Assembly (NCBI RefSeq): GCF_027627455.1 | Contig: NZ_CP115483.1 | Location: 3,782,001 to 3,846,000 of the forward strand | Direction: 5' to 3' | Length of the DNA: 64,000 nucleotides | DNA from: Sphingobacterium sp. SYP-B4668 | GTDB taxonomy: Bacteria; Bacteroidota; Bacteroidia; Sphingobacteriales; Sphingobacteriaceae | In this document: positions 9,247-19,100 of the stretch, piece by piece | How positions within the stretch are numbered: position 1 is the stretch's first letter | How the letters are laid out: each line of letters begins with the position of its first letter | The notes under the pieces: model-generated | Told to the model about the DNA's origin: nothing | Database searches by the model: none | The model's input: only the letters and a program-made list of their open reading frames with translations | Made by a program: the position numbers and the translations under genes

Positions 9247-10758
9247 TTATTTATCTAACAGCTCTAGCGCTTCCTTATCATCCACTTTTTTGATTTCCAA
9301 TACTAGCTTAGCTTTCATTTTCTCAATTTGTTTTTTAAACTTAGGGTCTTCGTATCGATTTATCATCTCCTGTGGATCAGCCTTAAGATCATAAAATTCC
9401 CATCCTTCGACTTTATGGTACAATCGGATCAACTTATACCTTCCGTCACTGATTCCGAAATGTGGAGACACAGCATGCTCACCTTTCTCGTAGTAGTGGT
9501 AGTACAATACATCCCGAATCTTCTTCTTGTCACCTCGCAATAGGGGCAAGAAAGATTTACCCTGCATATCCTGAGGCACATCTACTTGAGCAATTTGTAA
9601 TAAGGTGGGGGCGATGTCGACATTCATGACCTGTTGATCGATACGACTGTGGGCTTTGATTAGTGTCGGCATTTTAGCAATCATCGGGGTACGGAAAGAC
9701 TCTTCGTACATCCATCTTTTATCGAACCAACCGTGCTCGCCCATGTAAAACCCTTGATCTGATAGATAGATAACAAGCGTATTGTCTTCCAGTCCACTAT
9801 CGCGAAGATAATCTGTCACCCGACCAATATTCCGATCCATGGATCGGGCCGTATTCTGATAATCAATCATATATCTTCGATACTTCCATTCCGCCAACTC
9901 CTTTCCCTTAAGTTTTCTTTTTTGGAGATCATCATATATAGGACGGTAATATTCAATATATTTCTGAAATTGTTCATCATCCATACGTGCAAAATTTCCA
10001 TCCTTTCTCATATCCGCCACAGTAGGATACATTTTTAAATCATAGCCCATCTGCATATCCTTGTCAATACTCATTTCTTGTAGCTTTGCTGCCTCGCGAG
10101 TCCGATAATCATCGTAAAATGTTTCTGGCAATTCAAACTCCTCTTCGTCGTTGACTCCAAAGTCTTGCGGGTCAGGCATCCAAGTTCGATGTGTAGCTTT
10201 GTGGCCGATGACTACACAAAAGGGTTGATCTCGGTGTTCCTTCATCCAATCGATTGCCTTGTCGGTTACTATATCGGACACATATCCTTGTTGACGATGC
10301 CGTCCATCGGGTGAAATAAAATCAGGATTGAAGTAATGCCCTTGTCCGACTAAAATGTCATAATCGGTGAAGCCTTCCAATTTATACCCCAAATGTATTT
10401 TGCCAATCCAACTAGTTTTGTATCCAGAGTTAGTCAATTGTTTAATGAACGAGTCCTGACTAAAATCAAACGTAGAAGTCTCATTGTCTTTAAAGCCATT
10501 CTTATGGCTATATTTTCCAGTCAACAGTACAGCCCTGCTCGGCCCACATATAGAGTTCGATACATAAGCTTTTGAAAAAATAGCGCCTTCTGCGGCAAGT
10601 TTATCCAGATTGGGTGTATTTTTAAGTGCTGGTTGATAAGCTCCTATTGCCTGATAAGCATGATCGTCCGATATAATAATTACGATATTAGGTTTTTTCT
10701 GTCCATAAGTACCCATCATCACTCCCAATAGGAGCATCAGCAAAATAATTTTTTTCAT
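9247..10758 (-). CDS. Secreted family S1 sulfatase (formylglycine dependent)
   Basis: About 503 residues from the ATG at 10758. The preceding 23 codons of open frame are rejected because this ATG begins a signal peptide ending near TYGQ. The sulfatase signature C-G-P-S-R starts at Cys71, the residue converted to formylglycine. Metal-binding Asp31-Asp32 (ISDDHAYQ) and the downstream YLSDQGFYMGEHGWFDKRW segment complete the active site. The DUF4976-like C-terminus (GWEFYDLKADPQEMINRY) is present. Members remove sulfate from glycosaminoglycans or mucins; an N-acetylglucosamine-6-sulfatase type is my guess. The GH109 gene lies downstream after 283 bp, which suggests sulfated, amino-sugar-containing glycans. 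Confidence 0.9.
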   Translation of the reverse strand: MKKIILLMLLLGVMMGTYGQKKPNIVIIISDDHAYQAIGAYQPALKNTPNLDKLAAEGAIFSKAYVSNSICGPSRAVLLTGKYSHKNGFKDNETSTFDFSQDSFIKQLTNSGYKTSWIGKIHLGYKLEGFTDYDILVGQGHYFNPDFISPDGRHRQQGYVSDIVTDKAIDWMKEHRDQPFCVVIGHKATHRTWMPDPQDFGVNDEEEFELPETFYDDYRTREAAKLQEMSIDKDMQMGYDLKMYPTVADMRKDGNFARMDDEQFQKYIEYYRPIYDDLQKRKLKGKELAEWKYRRYMIDYQNTARSMDRNIGRVTDYLRDSGLEDNTLVIYLSDQGFYMGEHGWFDKRWMYEESFRTPMIAKMPTLIKAHSRIDQQVMNVDIAPTLLQIAQVDVPQDMQGKSFLPLLRGDKKKIRDVLYYHYYEKGEHAVSPHFGISDGRYKLIRLYHKVEGWEFYDLKADPQEMINRYEDPKFKKQIEKMKAKLVLEIKKVDDKEALELLDK

Positions 10759-11417
10759 TGGTATGTCATTATTATAAGTGCGAGTTTTCATCACCTTCTC
10801 TAAGCTCGTTGCCCTTGGTTTATCCATTCATACTTGTGTACTTTCAAAGGCATTCTCACCGCTTTCGGTTGTTTCCAGAACGATGACGCCATCAGGGGTA
10901 TTATATGTCTGTTTGTAAATAGTATGTTCACGACATTTTCATCAGCATATATTTACGCGTTCAGTTTGGTTGTTTCGTCTGTGGAATTACGGCTCTTTGC
11001 TACTATCAGCCATCCAAATGTACGACATAAAGCACATAAAATGCAAACGCCTAATTTTCCATATGAGCATACGCATTCCCCAGCAATGATGGTTACCGAA
11101 TAATTATAGTGTATTAGATGATAAAACTATTCATTTTGGTAATTATATTGTCACAATATTTACCACATCTTATACTTACCTCACTAAATTATCCTATTTT
11201 TGTACGATTAAAATGAAGATAAATTTGAGAGCGAGATTAATATCCACCCGTTTATTCCAATACACCAATAAGCTTACCCATTTTGTTTTTCGAAACACTA
11301 TGGTTAAAATAGGTCTAATCACAGACTCTTTTTGCCTCCACTGTTCTACATCTTCATTTCACGGAATACTGATTAGCACTAACTGATAGCTGACAGAATA
11401 ATAGCGTACCCAATTAT
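10759..11417. other. 659-bp intergenic region between the sulfatase and FabH-like genes
   Basis: No convincing gene. An 89-codon frame at 10834-11103 (plus) has no recognisable family and starts inside the sulfatase leader. A 57-codon frame at 11214-11387 (plus) lies 11 bp after a -7-like TATTTTTG (11195-11202) but has no clear -33. A minus-strand promoter-like pair for the sulfatase is listed separately. Confidence 0.5.
11015..11047 (-). promoter_or_regulatory. Possible promoter of the sulfatase gene
   Basis: On the minus strand TTTG (11047-11044) and TACATTTG (11022-11015) are 21 bp apart, fitting the Bacteroidetes consensus. The start codon is 250 bp further on, so the leader would be unusually long. 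I see no gene between them on this strand. Confidence 0.35.
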
Positions 11418-12416
11418 ATGAATACAAGCTTACAGACTAGACTATTTGCCGCCATTACAGCCATTGGAGGATATGTACCTCAGAATAGAAGAACAAATAA
11501 CGATCTAGAAAAAGTATGTGATACTTCGAACGAGTGGATCATCAAACGTACTGGCATCAAAGAACGTCGCATACTAGAGGAAGATCTAGCGACTTCGGAC
11601 ATGGCGGTGCGAGCCATACTCAATATGGTACAAGCATACAATAAGGATCTTCAAGACATCGATGCACTTATCGTAGCTACCTCTACACCCGATATGTTGA
11701 TGCCAGCCACAGCCAATATCATTGCTGAAAAACTTGGTCTTAAAAGTGTTTGGGCATTTGATATGAACGCTGCATGTTCTGGTTTCTTGTATGCATTGGA
11801 TATGGGAGCTTCCCTCATCGAGACTAAACGCTATCAAAATGTATTGGTCGTAGGTGCGGATAATATCAGCACCTATGTTAATGAACAGGATCGATCCACA
11901 AATATCCTATTCGGCGACGGAGCGGGTGTGGTCTGGTTAGAAGCTTCATTAGAAGGGGGTATTATGGATGCCTACTTGCGCAGCAATGGTAGCGGTCGCG
12001 AATTTCTCAACATCGAAGCTGGCGGCTCTTTATACCCATTGGACAAAGAATTGATGTCTAGTGAACGACGCTATTTGAGACAGGACGGTAAGGCTGTATT
12101 TAAGCAAGCGGTGCAGTCCATGAGCGATGCATGTCTACATGTTCTTGAAAAAAACAATTTGACTATAGATGATGTTAGTTGGTTAGTACCACATCAGGCC
12201 AATCAGCGCATCATTGATGCCGTAGGTCGATCCATCAATATAGCTGAAGGCAAGACTTTAAGTAACATCGAATACCTCGGTAATACAATTGCTGCAACTA
12301 TCCCGCTTTGTATATGGGAAAATATAAAACGTATGAAAACCGGCGACTTAGTCATGCTGACTGCTTTCGGAGCTGGATTCTCATGGGGAGCGAGTCTATT
12401 GCGCTGGATGGCATAA
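11418..12416 (+). CDS. Beta-ketoacyl-ACP synthase III family protein (FabH type)
   Basis: A 332-residue thiolase-fold enzyme that condenses an acyl-CoA (typically acetyl-CoA) with malonyl-ACP to start fatty-acid chains. The catalytic triad is visible: Cys120 in NAACSGFLYAL, His in VPHQANQRIID and Asn in YLGNTIAATIP. The N-terminal GGYVPQNRRTNNDLE, the KRTGIKERR arm and the C-terminal GAGFSWGASLLRW are typical of FabH. It is not beside other fab genes (no acpP, fabD or plsX), so it may be an extra copy or have a specialised substrate. No strong promoter or terminator is evident nearby. Confidence 0.92.
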   Translation: MNTSLQTRLFAAITAIGGYVPQNRRTNNDLEKVCDTSNEWIIKRTGIKERRILEEDLATSDMAVRAILNMVQAYNKDLQDIDALIVATSTPDMLMPATANIIAEKLGLKSVWAFDMNAACSGFLYALDMGASLIETKRYQNVLVVGADNISTYVNEQDRSTNILFGDGAGVVWLEASLEGGIMDAYLRSNGSGREFLNIEAGGSLYPLDKELMSSERRYLRQDGKAVFKQAVQSMSDACLHVLEKNNLTIDDVSWLVPHQANQRIIDAVGRSINIAEGKTLSNIEYLGNTIAATIPLCIWENIKRMKTGDLVMLTAFGAGFSWGASLLRWMA

Positions 12417-12875
12417 GCCATCGCTACTAGTTGACTGTTGCATCCTCCTAGCTATTTCGACTGTGCAACAGTCACTATAAAAGCAGCTCATTTCTTAGCT
12501 GTTAGTTGCCTACAACTTAAGTAAATCCCCCCATACAGCTAAACAACGGTCCCCATCCCCACACCAATCTATGGGACCTACGACCTAATGTGTAACTTTT
12601 GCATATAGGATATGCGTTATCCGTCTTAATACCGGGCGTGTTACACAAAATAATCGTATATTAAATGCATATTATAAGAACCTGTTTAAATTCATACTAT
12701 GAAATTTTTTATACGCTATTTTTGAGAGACCAAGCATTTTTTTTAAAGACAGCCGCGCTTTGGCCTCGAAAAAACATAAAGAGGTAGCAGTCAAAAAGAG
12801 ACATAAAAAATTATTTCATAAATTTCAAACAGGCTCTAAAACCGAATTCCTTGTTTTTACTAACGACGTAATAGC
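12417..12875. other. 459-bp intergenic region carrying a MITE-like element
   Basis: No gene is seen. An imperfect inverted repeat GACTGTTGCA/TGCAACAGTC lies just after the FabH-like gene (about 12432-12472) and may act as a weak terminator. The 159-bp inverted-repeat element at 12678-12836 fills the right half and ends 39 bp before the GMC oxidoreductase start. Confidence 0.6.
12678..12836. mobile_element. 159-bp MITE-like element with terminal inverted repeats and TAA target duplication
   Basis: The left end begins GAACCTGTTTAAATT and the right end, read on the opposite strand, begins GAGCCTGTTTGAAATT. The similarity continues imperfectly for about 35 bp on each side (ATGAAAT..TTTTTTAT shared). 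The element is flanked by TAA at 12675-12677 and TAA at 12837-12839. It has no open reading frame. Ends starting GAGCCTG with a 3-bp TNA duplication recall the IS1031 group of the IS5 family, so a non-autonomous derivative of such an element is the best explanation. The family link is inferred from memory of the ends. Confidence 0.6.
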
Positions 12876-14570
12876 ATGCACGAAACTTTTGACGCAATAA
12901 TAATAGGATCTGGCATTTCAGGAAGCTGGGCAGCGAAAGAATTTACAGAAAAAGGTTTAAAGACATTGCTAATAGAAAGAGGTAGGATGGTAAAACATAT
13001 TGAGGATTACCCCACAGCTTTTTTAGACCCTTGGGAACTTCCTCATGCCAATGCCAAAACAGAAGACGATTTAACCAAGAATCCACTCATATCCAAGCAT
13101 TACCAATTCAACGAGGCCACTAAGCATTTCTATATCCAAGATGGAGATCAAGAATACATCCAGGAGAAACCCTTTGACTGGATTAGAGGGTACCAACTGG
13201 GCGGCAAATCACTCTTATGGGCCCGTCAAACACAGCGCTGGAGCGATTTCGAGTTCAATGCGCCTAAGCGATTTGGATATGGCATAGATTGGCCTATTCG
13301 ATATACAGATGTAGCTCCTTGGTATACGCATGTTGAAAAATTCATTGGTATTTCCGGCAAGAAGGACGGAATTGAAAACATGCCTGACTGTGAGGTCGTC
13401 GGATCTTTTGAGATGAATGCCGTAGAACAGTATATTTCAAAAAACATCGCGACCAACTACAACGACAGAAAAGCCATTATTGGGCGTTCGGCCAACTTGG
13501 CCGAAATCACAGATACACAGATCCATCAAGGCAGGTCTAAGTGTATGGCGCGTTCTCTATGTGAGCGTGGATGTCCGTTTGGAGGCTATTTTAGTGCCAA
13601 TGCATCCACGATTCCTTATGCATTAAAAACCGGCAACCTTACTATTCTTACCGACAGCATCGTCGAATCCATATCGTATAATGATACAACAAAACGAGCT
13701 ACAGGGGTACGAATTATCCATATCCATTCTGGAAAACGACAGGAAATAAATGCTCGCATCATTTTCTTGAATGCTTCGACTCTCAATTCCAATCTCATCC
13801 TTCTTAACTCCCGATCCTCGAGATTTCCAAATGGCCTAGGAAATGACAATGGCACACTTGGAAAATATATTGTATTCCATAATTACAGAGGCAAGATAAG
13901 TGCTGATTTCCCTGGTTTCGAGGACTCATATTACTATGGACGTAGACCAACACAAGTCTTCATCCCTGCTTTCAAAAACATCAACTTTCCCTCAAACTCA
14001 TTTTTGGGATCATATCTTATCGCCTTCAGTGCAAATCGAGACAACTGGAAAGGCATGAATAAAGATGGTGTGGGGGCAGCCTATAAGGATAGTCTTTTGG
14101 AACCTGGAGCTTGGAAGGTTTCCATGATGATGCAAGGTGAAGTCATCCCCTCCATCCATAATCACGTGCGAATCAGTCAAGACAAGGACAAATATGGCCT
14201 TCCTAAACTCATCACATCCGTGGGATATACCGAAAATGACGTTACGATGATGCGCGACTTTTTTACAGAGGGGACCGAAATGTTGAAAAGTTCGAATTGT
14301 GAAAACATAAAAACCTTGGATCAACATGAGCTTTTCAATAGACAACCAGGACTTGAAGTCCATGAGATGGGAGGTGTGCGCATGGGCAATGATCCCCAAC
14401 AATCCATGTTGAATGCCTACAACCAAGTTCATGCTTGTAGAAATGTTTTTGTCACAGATGGTGCCTGTATGATCAGCGCCGGTAATCAAAATCCTTCTTT
14501 AACTTTTATGGCATTGACAGCAAGAGCGGCAAATTATGCTATACAAGCGCTAAAAGATCATACTCTTTAG
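12876..14570 (+). CDS. GMC-family FAD oxidoreductase (sugar/alcohol dehydrogenase type)
   Basis: A 564-residue protein. The N-terminal FAD-binding motif is GSGISGSWAAKEFTEKG followed by LLIERG. The C-terminal GMC domain has VHEMGGVRMG and VTDGACMISAGNQNPSLTFMAL, covering the active-site His/Asn area. A Cys-rich insert near residues 221-232 (CMARSLCERGC) is notable. Homologues in Bacteroidota often oxidise sugars and pair with a Tat-exported gluconate 2-dehydrogenase subunit 3. No such subunit is adjacent here and the protein lacks its own export signal, so it may act in the cytoplasm or with a partner encoded elsewhere. It is convergent with the redox SusCD operon, to which it may be functionally related. 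Confidence 0.88.
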   Translation: MHETFDAIIIGSGISGSWAAKEFTEKGLKTLLIERGRMVKHIEDYPTAFLDPWELPHANAKTEDDLTKNPLISKHYQFNEATKHFYIQDGDQEYIQEKPFDWIRGYQLGGKSLLWARQTQRWSDFEFNAPKRFGYGIDWPIRYTDVAPWYTHVEKFIGISGKKDGIENMPDCEVVGSFEMNAVEQYISKNIATNYNDRKAIIGRSANLAEITDTQIHQGRSKCMARSLCERGCPFGGYFSANASTIPYALKTGNLTILTDSIVESISYNDTTKRATGVRIIHIHSGKRQEINARIIFLNASTLNSNLILLNSRSSRFPNGLGNDNGTLGKYIVFHNYRGKISADFPGFEDSYYYGRRPTQVFIPAFKNINFPSNSFLGSYLIAFSANRDNWKGMNKDGVGAAYKDSLLEPGAWKVSMMMQGEVIPSIHNHVRISQDKDKYGLPKLITSVGYTENDVTMMRDFFTEGTEMLKSSNCENIKTLDQHELFNRQPGLEVHEMGGVRMGNDPQQSMLNAYNQVHACRNVFVTDGACMISAGNQNPSLTFMALTARAANYAIQALKDHTL

Positions 14571-14579
14571 TATAAAAAA

Positions 14580-14613
14580 GGAGGTGCCCATGCGCCAAAG
14601 CATGAACACCTCC
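14580..14613 (-). terminator. Terminator of the redox SusCD operon
   Basis: Stem GGAGGTG (14580-14586) with CACCTCC (14607-14613), plus an inner CATGC/GCATG pairing. Read on the minus strand it is followed by six Ts (14579-14574), so it ends the operon whose last gene stops at 14640. On the plus strand no T run follows, so it probably serves the GMC gene poorly. Confidence 0.8.
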
Positions 14614-14639
14614 GTAAAGAATACGAGCTATGCTCGTAA

Positions 14640-16154
14640 CTAGAAAGTATAATGTGGATTTTGTTCTAAAGCCTTATTTCTATCCCACGCGTCGCGCGGA
14701 ATTGGGAATAGTATAGGCTGCGTATTCAACCAGGGCTTTTGATCGACATTGAGATCGGCATAATTTGGCCTTTCTTTTTTGATGAATTCCAAAAATCTTC
14801 CCCGTCTATTCAAGTCAGAAAAACCTCCGGATGGCTCCCAAATAAATTCCATACGTCTTTCCTGAAAAACAGCATCTAATGTCGCGTCTTTACCTAAACT
14901 ATTAGCAAGTAGAGACAGCCCCGCACGTTCGCGTATCTCGTTGATGTAGTCTATTGCCTTCGATGTTTGGTTCGTCTCATTCAAAGCCTCGGCATAGTTC
15001 AATAAAATCTCGGCATATCGTATAATAGGCATATTCACTCCTGAATTATTTAATGTGGGTTTTTGCCAATATTTGGTCATGATATAACCTGATTTGGACC
15101 AGCCTGCTGGTACTGAAGCAGGCATCACGAAGGTGGGCATATTTTGATGTGCTTCCCCTGGACCAATTATCGTAGACCAATACCTCTTGTCCTTTATTTT
15201 ACCCTGAGCATCTTTTTCATGACCGTCCACCCAGTGCTGTTGTGGGACAAAGTTACTCCAAGCCGCTCCCCCTGTAAACTCAGCTGGAGCGCCCCTAGGT
15301 GCAGTCCGTTTGACAATATTATTTCCCTCAGCATCCGTGCCTTCTCTAAATTGGGTTGAAAATAGAATCTCTTTATTATTCTCGTTTGTTTCTAGAAAAA
15401 TAGATCTATAATCCGTTAATAGCCCATAGACTCCTTCTGTAAAAAGTGCTTCCGTAATCTTCACTACATCTCCATATTTACCTTGCCAGAGATAGCTTTT
15501 ATTCAGTAACGCTTTGCATGACCCTGAAGTGGCTTTACCAACATTTGCCGGATCCCAAGATTTAGGAAGTACCTCATTCGCACTGATGAGATCATTTTCA
15601 ATGGACTTCCACACATCTTCAACCTTTGCTCTCGGTATCTGCAATTCAGAATTGGCATTCAATGGATCCAAAATCAAAGGCACACCTCCAAAATAAGTTA
15701 CCAGACGATAATAGTAGAGCGCTCTTATAAATTTAGCTTGACCAATAATCCTATCCTTCACTCCTTGATCACCTTCTCCCATGTCCTGCACTTTTTTGAT
15801 AACCAGATTTGCACGTGCTATCCCATTGTATGCCGCAGTATATACATCTCGCAAAATGGTATTAGTAGAAGGCAATGTCAAGGAATGCAATTCTATTCTA
15901 TTAGCACTTCCGTCCATCTCGTACATATCTCCAGATATGGCCCATTCAATGTCTGCTGCATCTCTTACATTTGAAAAAGTCTCTTCCCTTTGAAGGGTAC
16001 TATACACACCTAATAGTGCGGCTTCGGCATCAGATGTATTTTTAAAAAACTCTTCTTCAATCACTATATCTGTAGGCTTCAGCGACAAAAAACTATCCGA
16101 GCACCCTACGGTTACTCCAGCGAGTAACAACGCAATTAACTTCAATTTTTTCAT
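14640..16154 (-). CDS. SusD/RagB-family outer-membrane glycan-binding lipoprotein (redox locus)
   Basis: About 504 residues from the ATG at 16154 (MKKLKLIALLL, lipobox ending GC). The frame extends upstream into susC, but this ATG starts the lipoprotein signal and leaves a 16-bp gap after susC. TPR-like N-terminal helices (EEEFFKNTSDAEAALLGVYSTL), the IRALYYYRLVTYFGGVPLIL segment and the C-terminal FLEFIKKERPNYADLN..WLNTQPILFPIPRDAWDRN are typical of RagB/SusD. It binds oligosaccharide at the surface as the lid of the SusC channel encoded just upstream. Confidence 0.95.
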   Translation of the reverse strand: MKKLKLIALLLAGVTVGCSDSFLSLKPTDIVIEEEFFKNTSDAEAALLGVYSTLQREETFSNVRDAADIEWAISGDMYEMDGSANRIELHSLTLPSTNTILRDVYTAAYNGIARANLVIKKVQDMGEGDQGVKDRIIGQAKFIRALYYYRLVTYFGGVPLILDPLNANSELQIPRAKVEDVWKSIENDLISANEVLPKSWDPANVGKATSGSCKALLNKSYLWQGKYGDVVKITEALFTEGVYGLLTDYRSIFLETNENNKEILFSTQFREGTDAEGNNIVKRTAPRGAPAEFTGGAAWSNFVPQQHWVDGHEKDAQGKIKDKRYWSTIIGPGEAHQNMPTFVMPASVPAGWSKSGYIMTKYWQKPTLNNSGVNMPIIRYAEILLNYAEALNETNQTSKAIDYINEIRERAGLSLLANSLGKDATLDAVFQERRMEFIWEPSGGFSDLNRRGRFLEFIKKERPNYADLNVDQKPWLNTQPILFPIPRDAWDRNKALEQNPHYTF

Positions 16155-16170
16155 TTTCAATTCGTTAAAT

Positions 16171-19100
16171 TTAAAAAGCCATTTTAAGTCCAAACATGTA
16201 GGTCCTTGGAACAGGATACACGCCGTCATCTACCCCACTAGCCAGTGGATTGGTCGCTCCAATTTCAGGATCAAACCCCGAATATTTCGTGAGGGTAAAT
16301 AGGTTTTGAGCGGACACATACATTCTCAGCTTTTTTAGCACCTTTGTTTTCTCAATAATATGCCCAGGAAGTGTATATCCCAAAGTAAGATTTCGCAACC
16401 GTACATAAGAGCCGTCTTCAATATAGAAAGAAGATAGGTTGGCGTAGTTTCCATTCAAATCCGTATATTTCAATATAGGAGTACTGTTGCCTCCGTTTTC
16501 AGGAGTCCACCTGTTCATGATATCCTCAGAGGCATTTATTACACCACTGCCGCCGAAGTATTTCATAGGATAAGTCGTGAATTTGGCAACGTGAAATATT
16601 TCGTTTCCTGACACTCCCTGCACCAGCATATTGAGGTCAAACCCCTTATACGAAAAATCCATATTGAGCCCATAGGTCATATCTGGCCAAGGATTACCTA
16701 GCATTATTCGGTCTGCATCCGATAAAACATTGTCACCATTGATATCCTTAAATCTAAAATCACCGGCTGATGCATTCGGTTGGAAAGATTTGTTCACCTC
16801 TGCATCAGTCTGATAAATTCCATCAACCACATAACCTCTAAAGTATCCAATAGGTTGCCCGACTTGCGTATACGAACTATTCATACTCGTAAAGCCAACT
16901 ATAGGGCCACTGATCGGATTTCCAGCGCCCAATGATAGGACTTCGTTACGCAATGTCGACATATTGATACTGACATCATACTTGAACTCGCCCCCACTAG
17001 CATATCCAACTAAAAATTCAAAACCCGAATTTCTTATCTTGCCCCCATTTACTGATGGTGCACTTTCAAACCCAGCTTCCAAAGACACAGGCAAGCTCAC
17101 CAACATATCTCGAGTGTCTTTTATGTAATATTCCAATGTCGCATACCCCTTGCTTTTTAGAAAAGTAAAATCAGCTCCAAAATTCAACTGTTCACTGGTT
17201 TCCCATTTTAAGCTTTCGTTTCCAGGTCGAATCATACCAGCACCAGTTACTAAGCCCTGACCTGTTCCCAGGATGTAATTGTCCACCACACGGCCAATCC
17301 CTAGCGTACTCGAATATCCGAATGCTCCAATAGCATCGTTACCTAATTGCCCCCAACTCGACCTTAATTTTAAACTATTGACAAATCCAGTATTGTCAAA
17401 AAATGACTCATCCGAAATATTCCAACCGGCAGATACGGAAGGGAAGTTACCCCACTTTCTTGCCGGACCAAAATTTGAAGAACCATCTCTTCGAATACTT
17501 GCCGAAAATAGATAACGGTCTCTATAATTGTAATTGACCCTACCCAGATAGGACGCCAAGGAATAAACCGAGCCTGTCCCAGTCGCTTTACGATTAGCAT
17601 CCGAACTCCCATTAATGACCTGTAAAGATTCATTCTGGAAACCTCGTGCCACTACTGTCATCCAATCATTTGTATTCTTCTGAGCGGATTGCCCCACAAC
17701 AGCCGAAATGCGATGATCTCCAAAATCTTTATTATAGTTCAGCGTATTTTCAATCAACCAATTCAGCCCTTGTGATTGATTTTCGGTCAAGGATGCTTCA
17801 GGATTACTATAAAATCCACGTTGCACTTTCGGTTCCCAAGAGTGATTTCGTACGGAAGCGAAGTCCAAGCCCAAGCTCGACCTAAACTTCAAACCATGGA
17901 CAATTTCGTATTCTGCAAAAGCATTACCATACAACCGCATATTACGCACAAAATTATCTAGTGATTTAGCCCTTAGATAAGGATTATCTCCCTGTGTGGA
18001 ATAATAGGCAGAGGAGCCAGACACCACATCTTCTCTTCCCAAGGTCGGATAAAACTGTTGCGCCAAATTAAATATTCCCAATCGAAAATCTTCATTACGT
18101 TGTCCCTTACCGTCAATATAAGAGAAAGCCATGCTCCCACCCACTTTCAACTTTTCATTGACATTTACATCCACGTTGGCACGCCCTGTGTATCGACGAT
18201 TGCGCGTTTCGATGATAGTTCCTTGTTGATCCCGGTATCCTAAGGACAGCGCACTTTTCACCTTCTGGTTGCCACCGGTTATCGACAAATCGATATTGTG
18301 TATGGGTGCCGAACGAAAAACCTCGTCAATCCAATTCGTACCTACACCCAATCCCGCCGGATTTGACCATTCTGGATTCGGTGCCATTTTGGAGTTTGTA
18401 TATAGTTCGTTGGCCAAAGTTGCAAATTGCTCCGCATTCAAAAATTTTGGTTGTTTCCACAAACTCTGAATTCCTGTGTAAGCATTGACCTCTGCAGTCG
18501 CTACTCCATCCTTACCTCTTTTTGTGGTAATGAGTATCACACCATTCGCCGCCCTAGCCCCGTATATAGAGGCTGCTGCTGCATCTTTCAAAATCTCTAC
18601 AGACTCAATATCATTAGGATTGACGATTGCCATTCCATCTACGTTATCCGAACTTCCATTAATCGCAACTCCACCCCCACCCACTGGAAATCCATCAATA
18701 ACGTAAAGCGGTTGATTCCCCCCCGTGGTTCCAACCCCTCTTATCCGGACTGAAGCAGCTCCACCAGGAGCACCCGTAGTCTGCGTTATAGTCACCCCTG
18801 GAACCTTCCCTTGTATCGCTCCCGTAAAAGAAGTAGCAGCCACCTTCTCCAAATCTGTTGATTTGATAGAAGAAATAGAACCCGTGAGTTCCTTTTTCTT
18901 TTGCGTACCATAGCCCACCACCACGACCTCATCCAATGCATCCTGTTTGACAAGTAACACAATAGATTTAGGCGTATAATCTTGAATCACGACCTCCTGT
19001 GTCACATATCCCAAATACGAGATATCCAATACCGCTCCCCGCGCTACATTGTTCAGCTCAAAATTACCTTGATTGTCGGAAGATGTACCCAGATTCGAAT

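Noticed and set aside
10834-11103. 89-codon open frame on the plus strand
   Set aside because: No recognisable domain or signal, overlaps the sulfatase leader and has no promoter; treated as chance.
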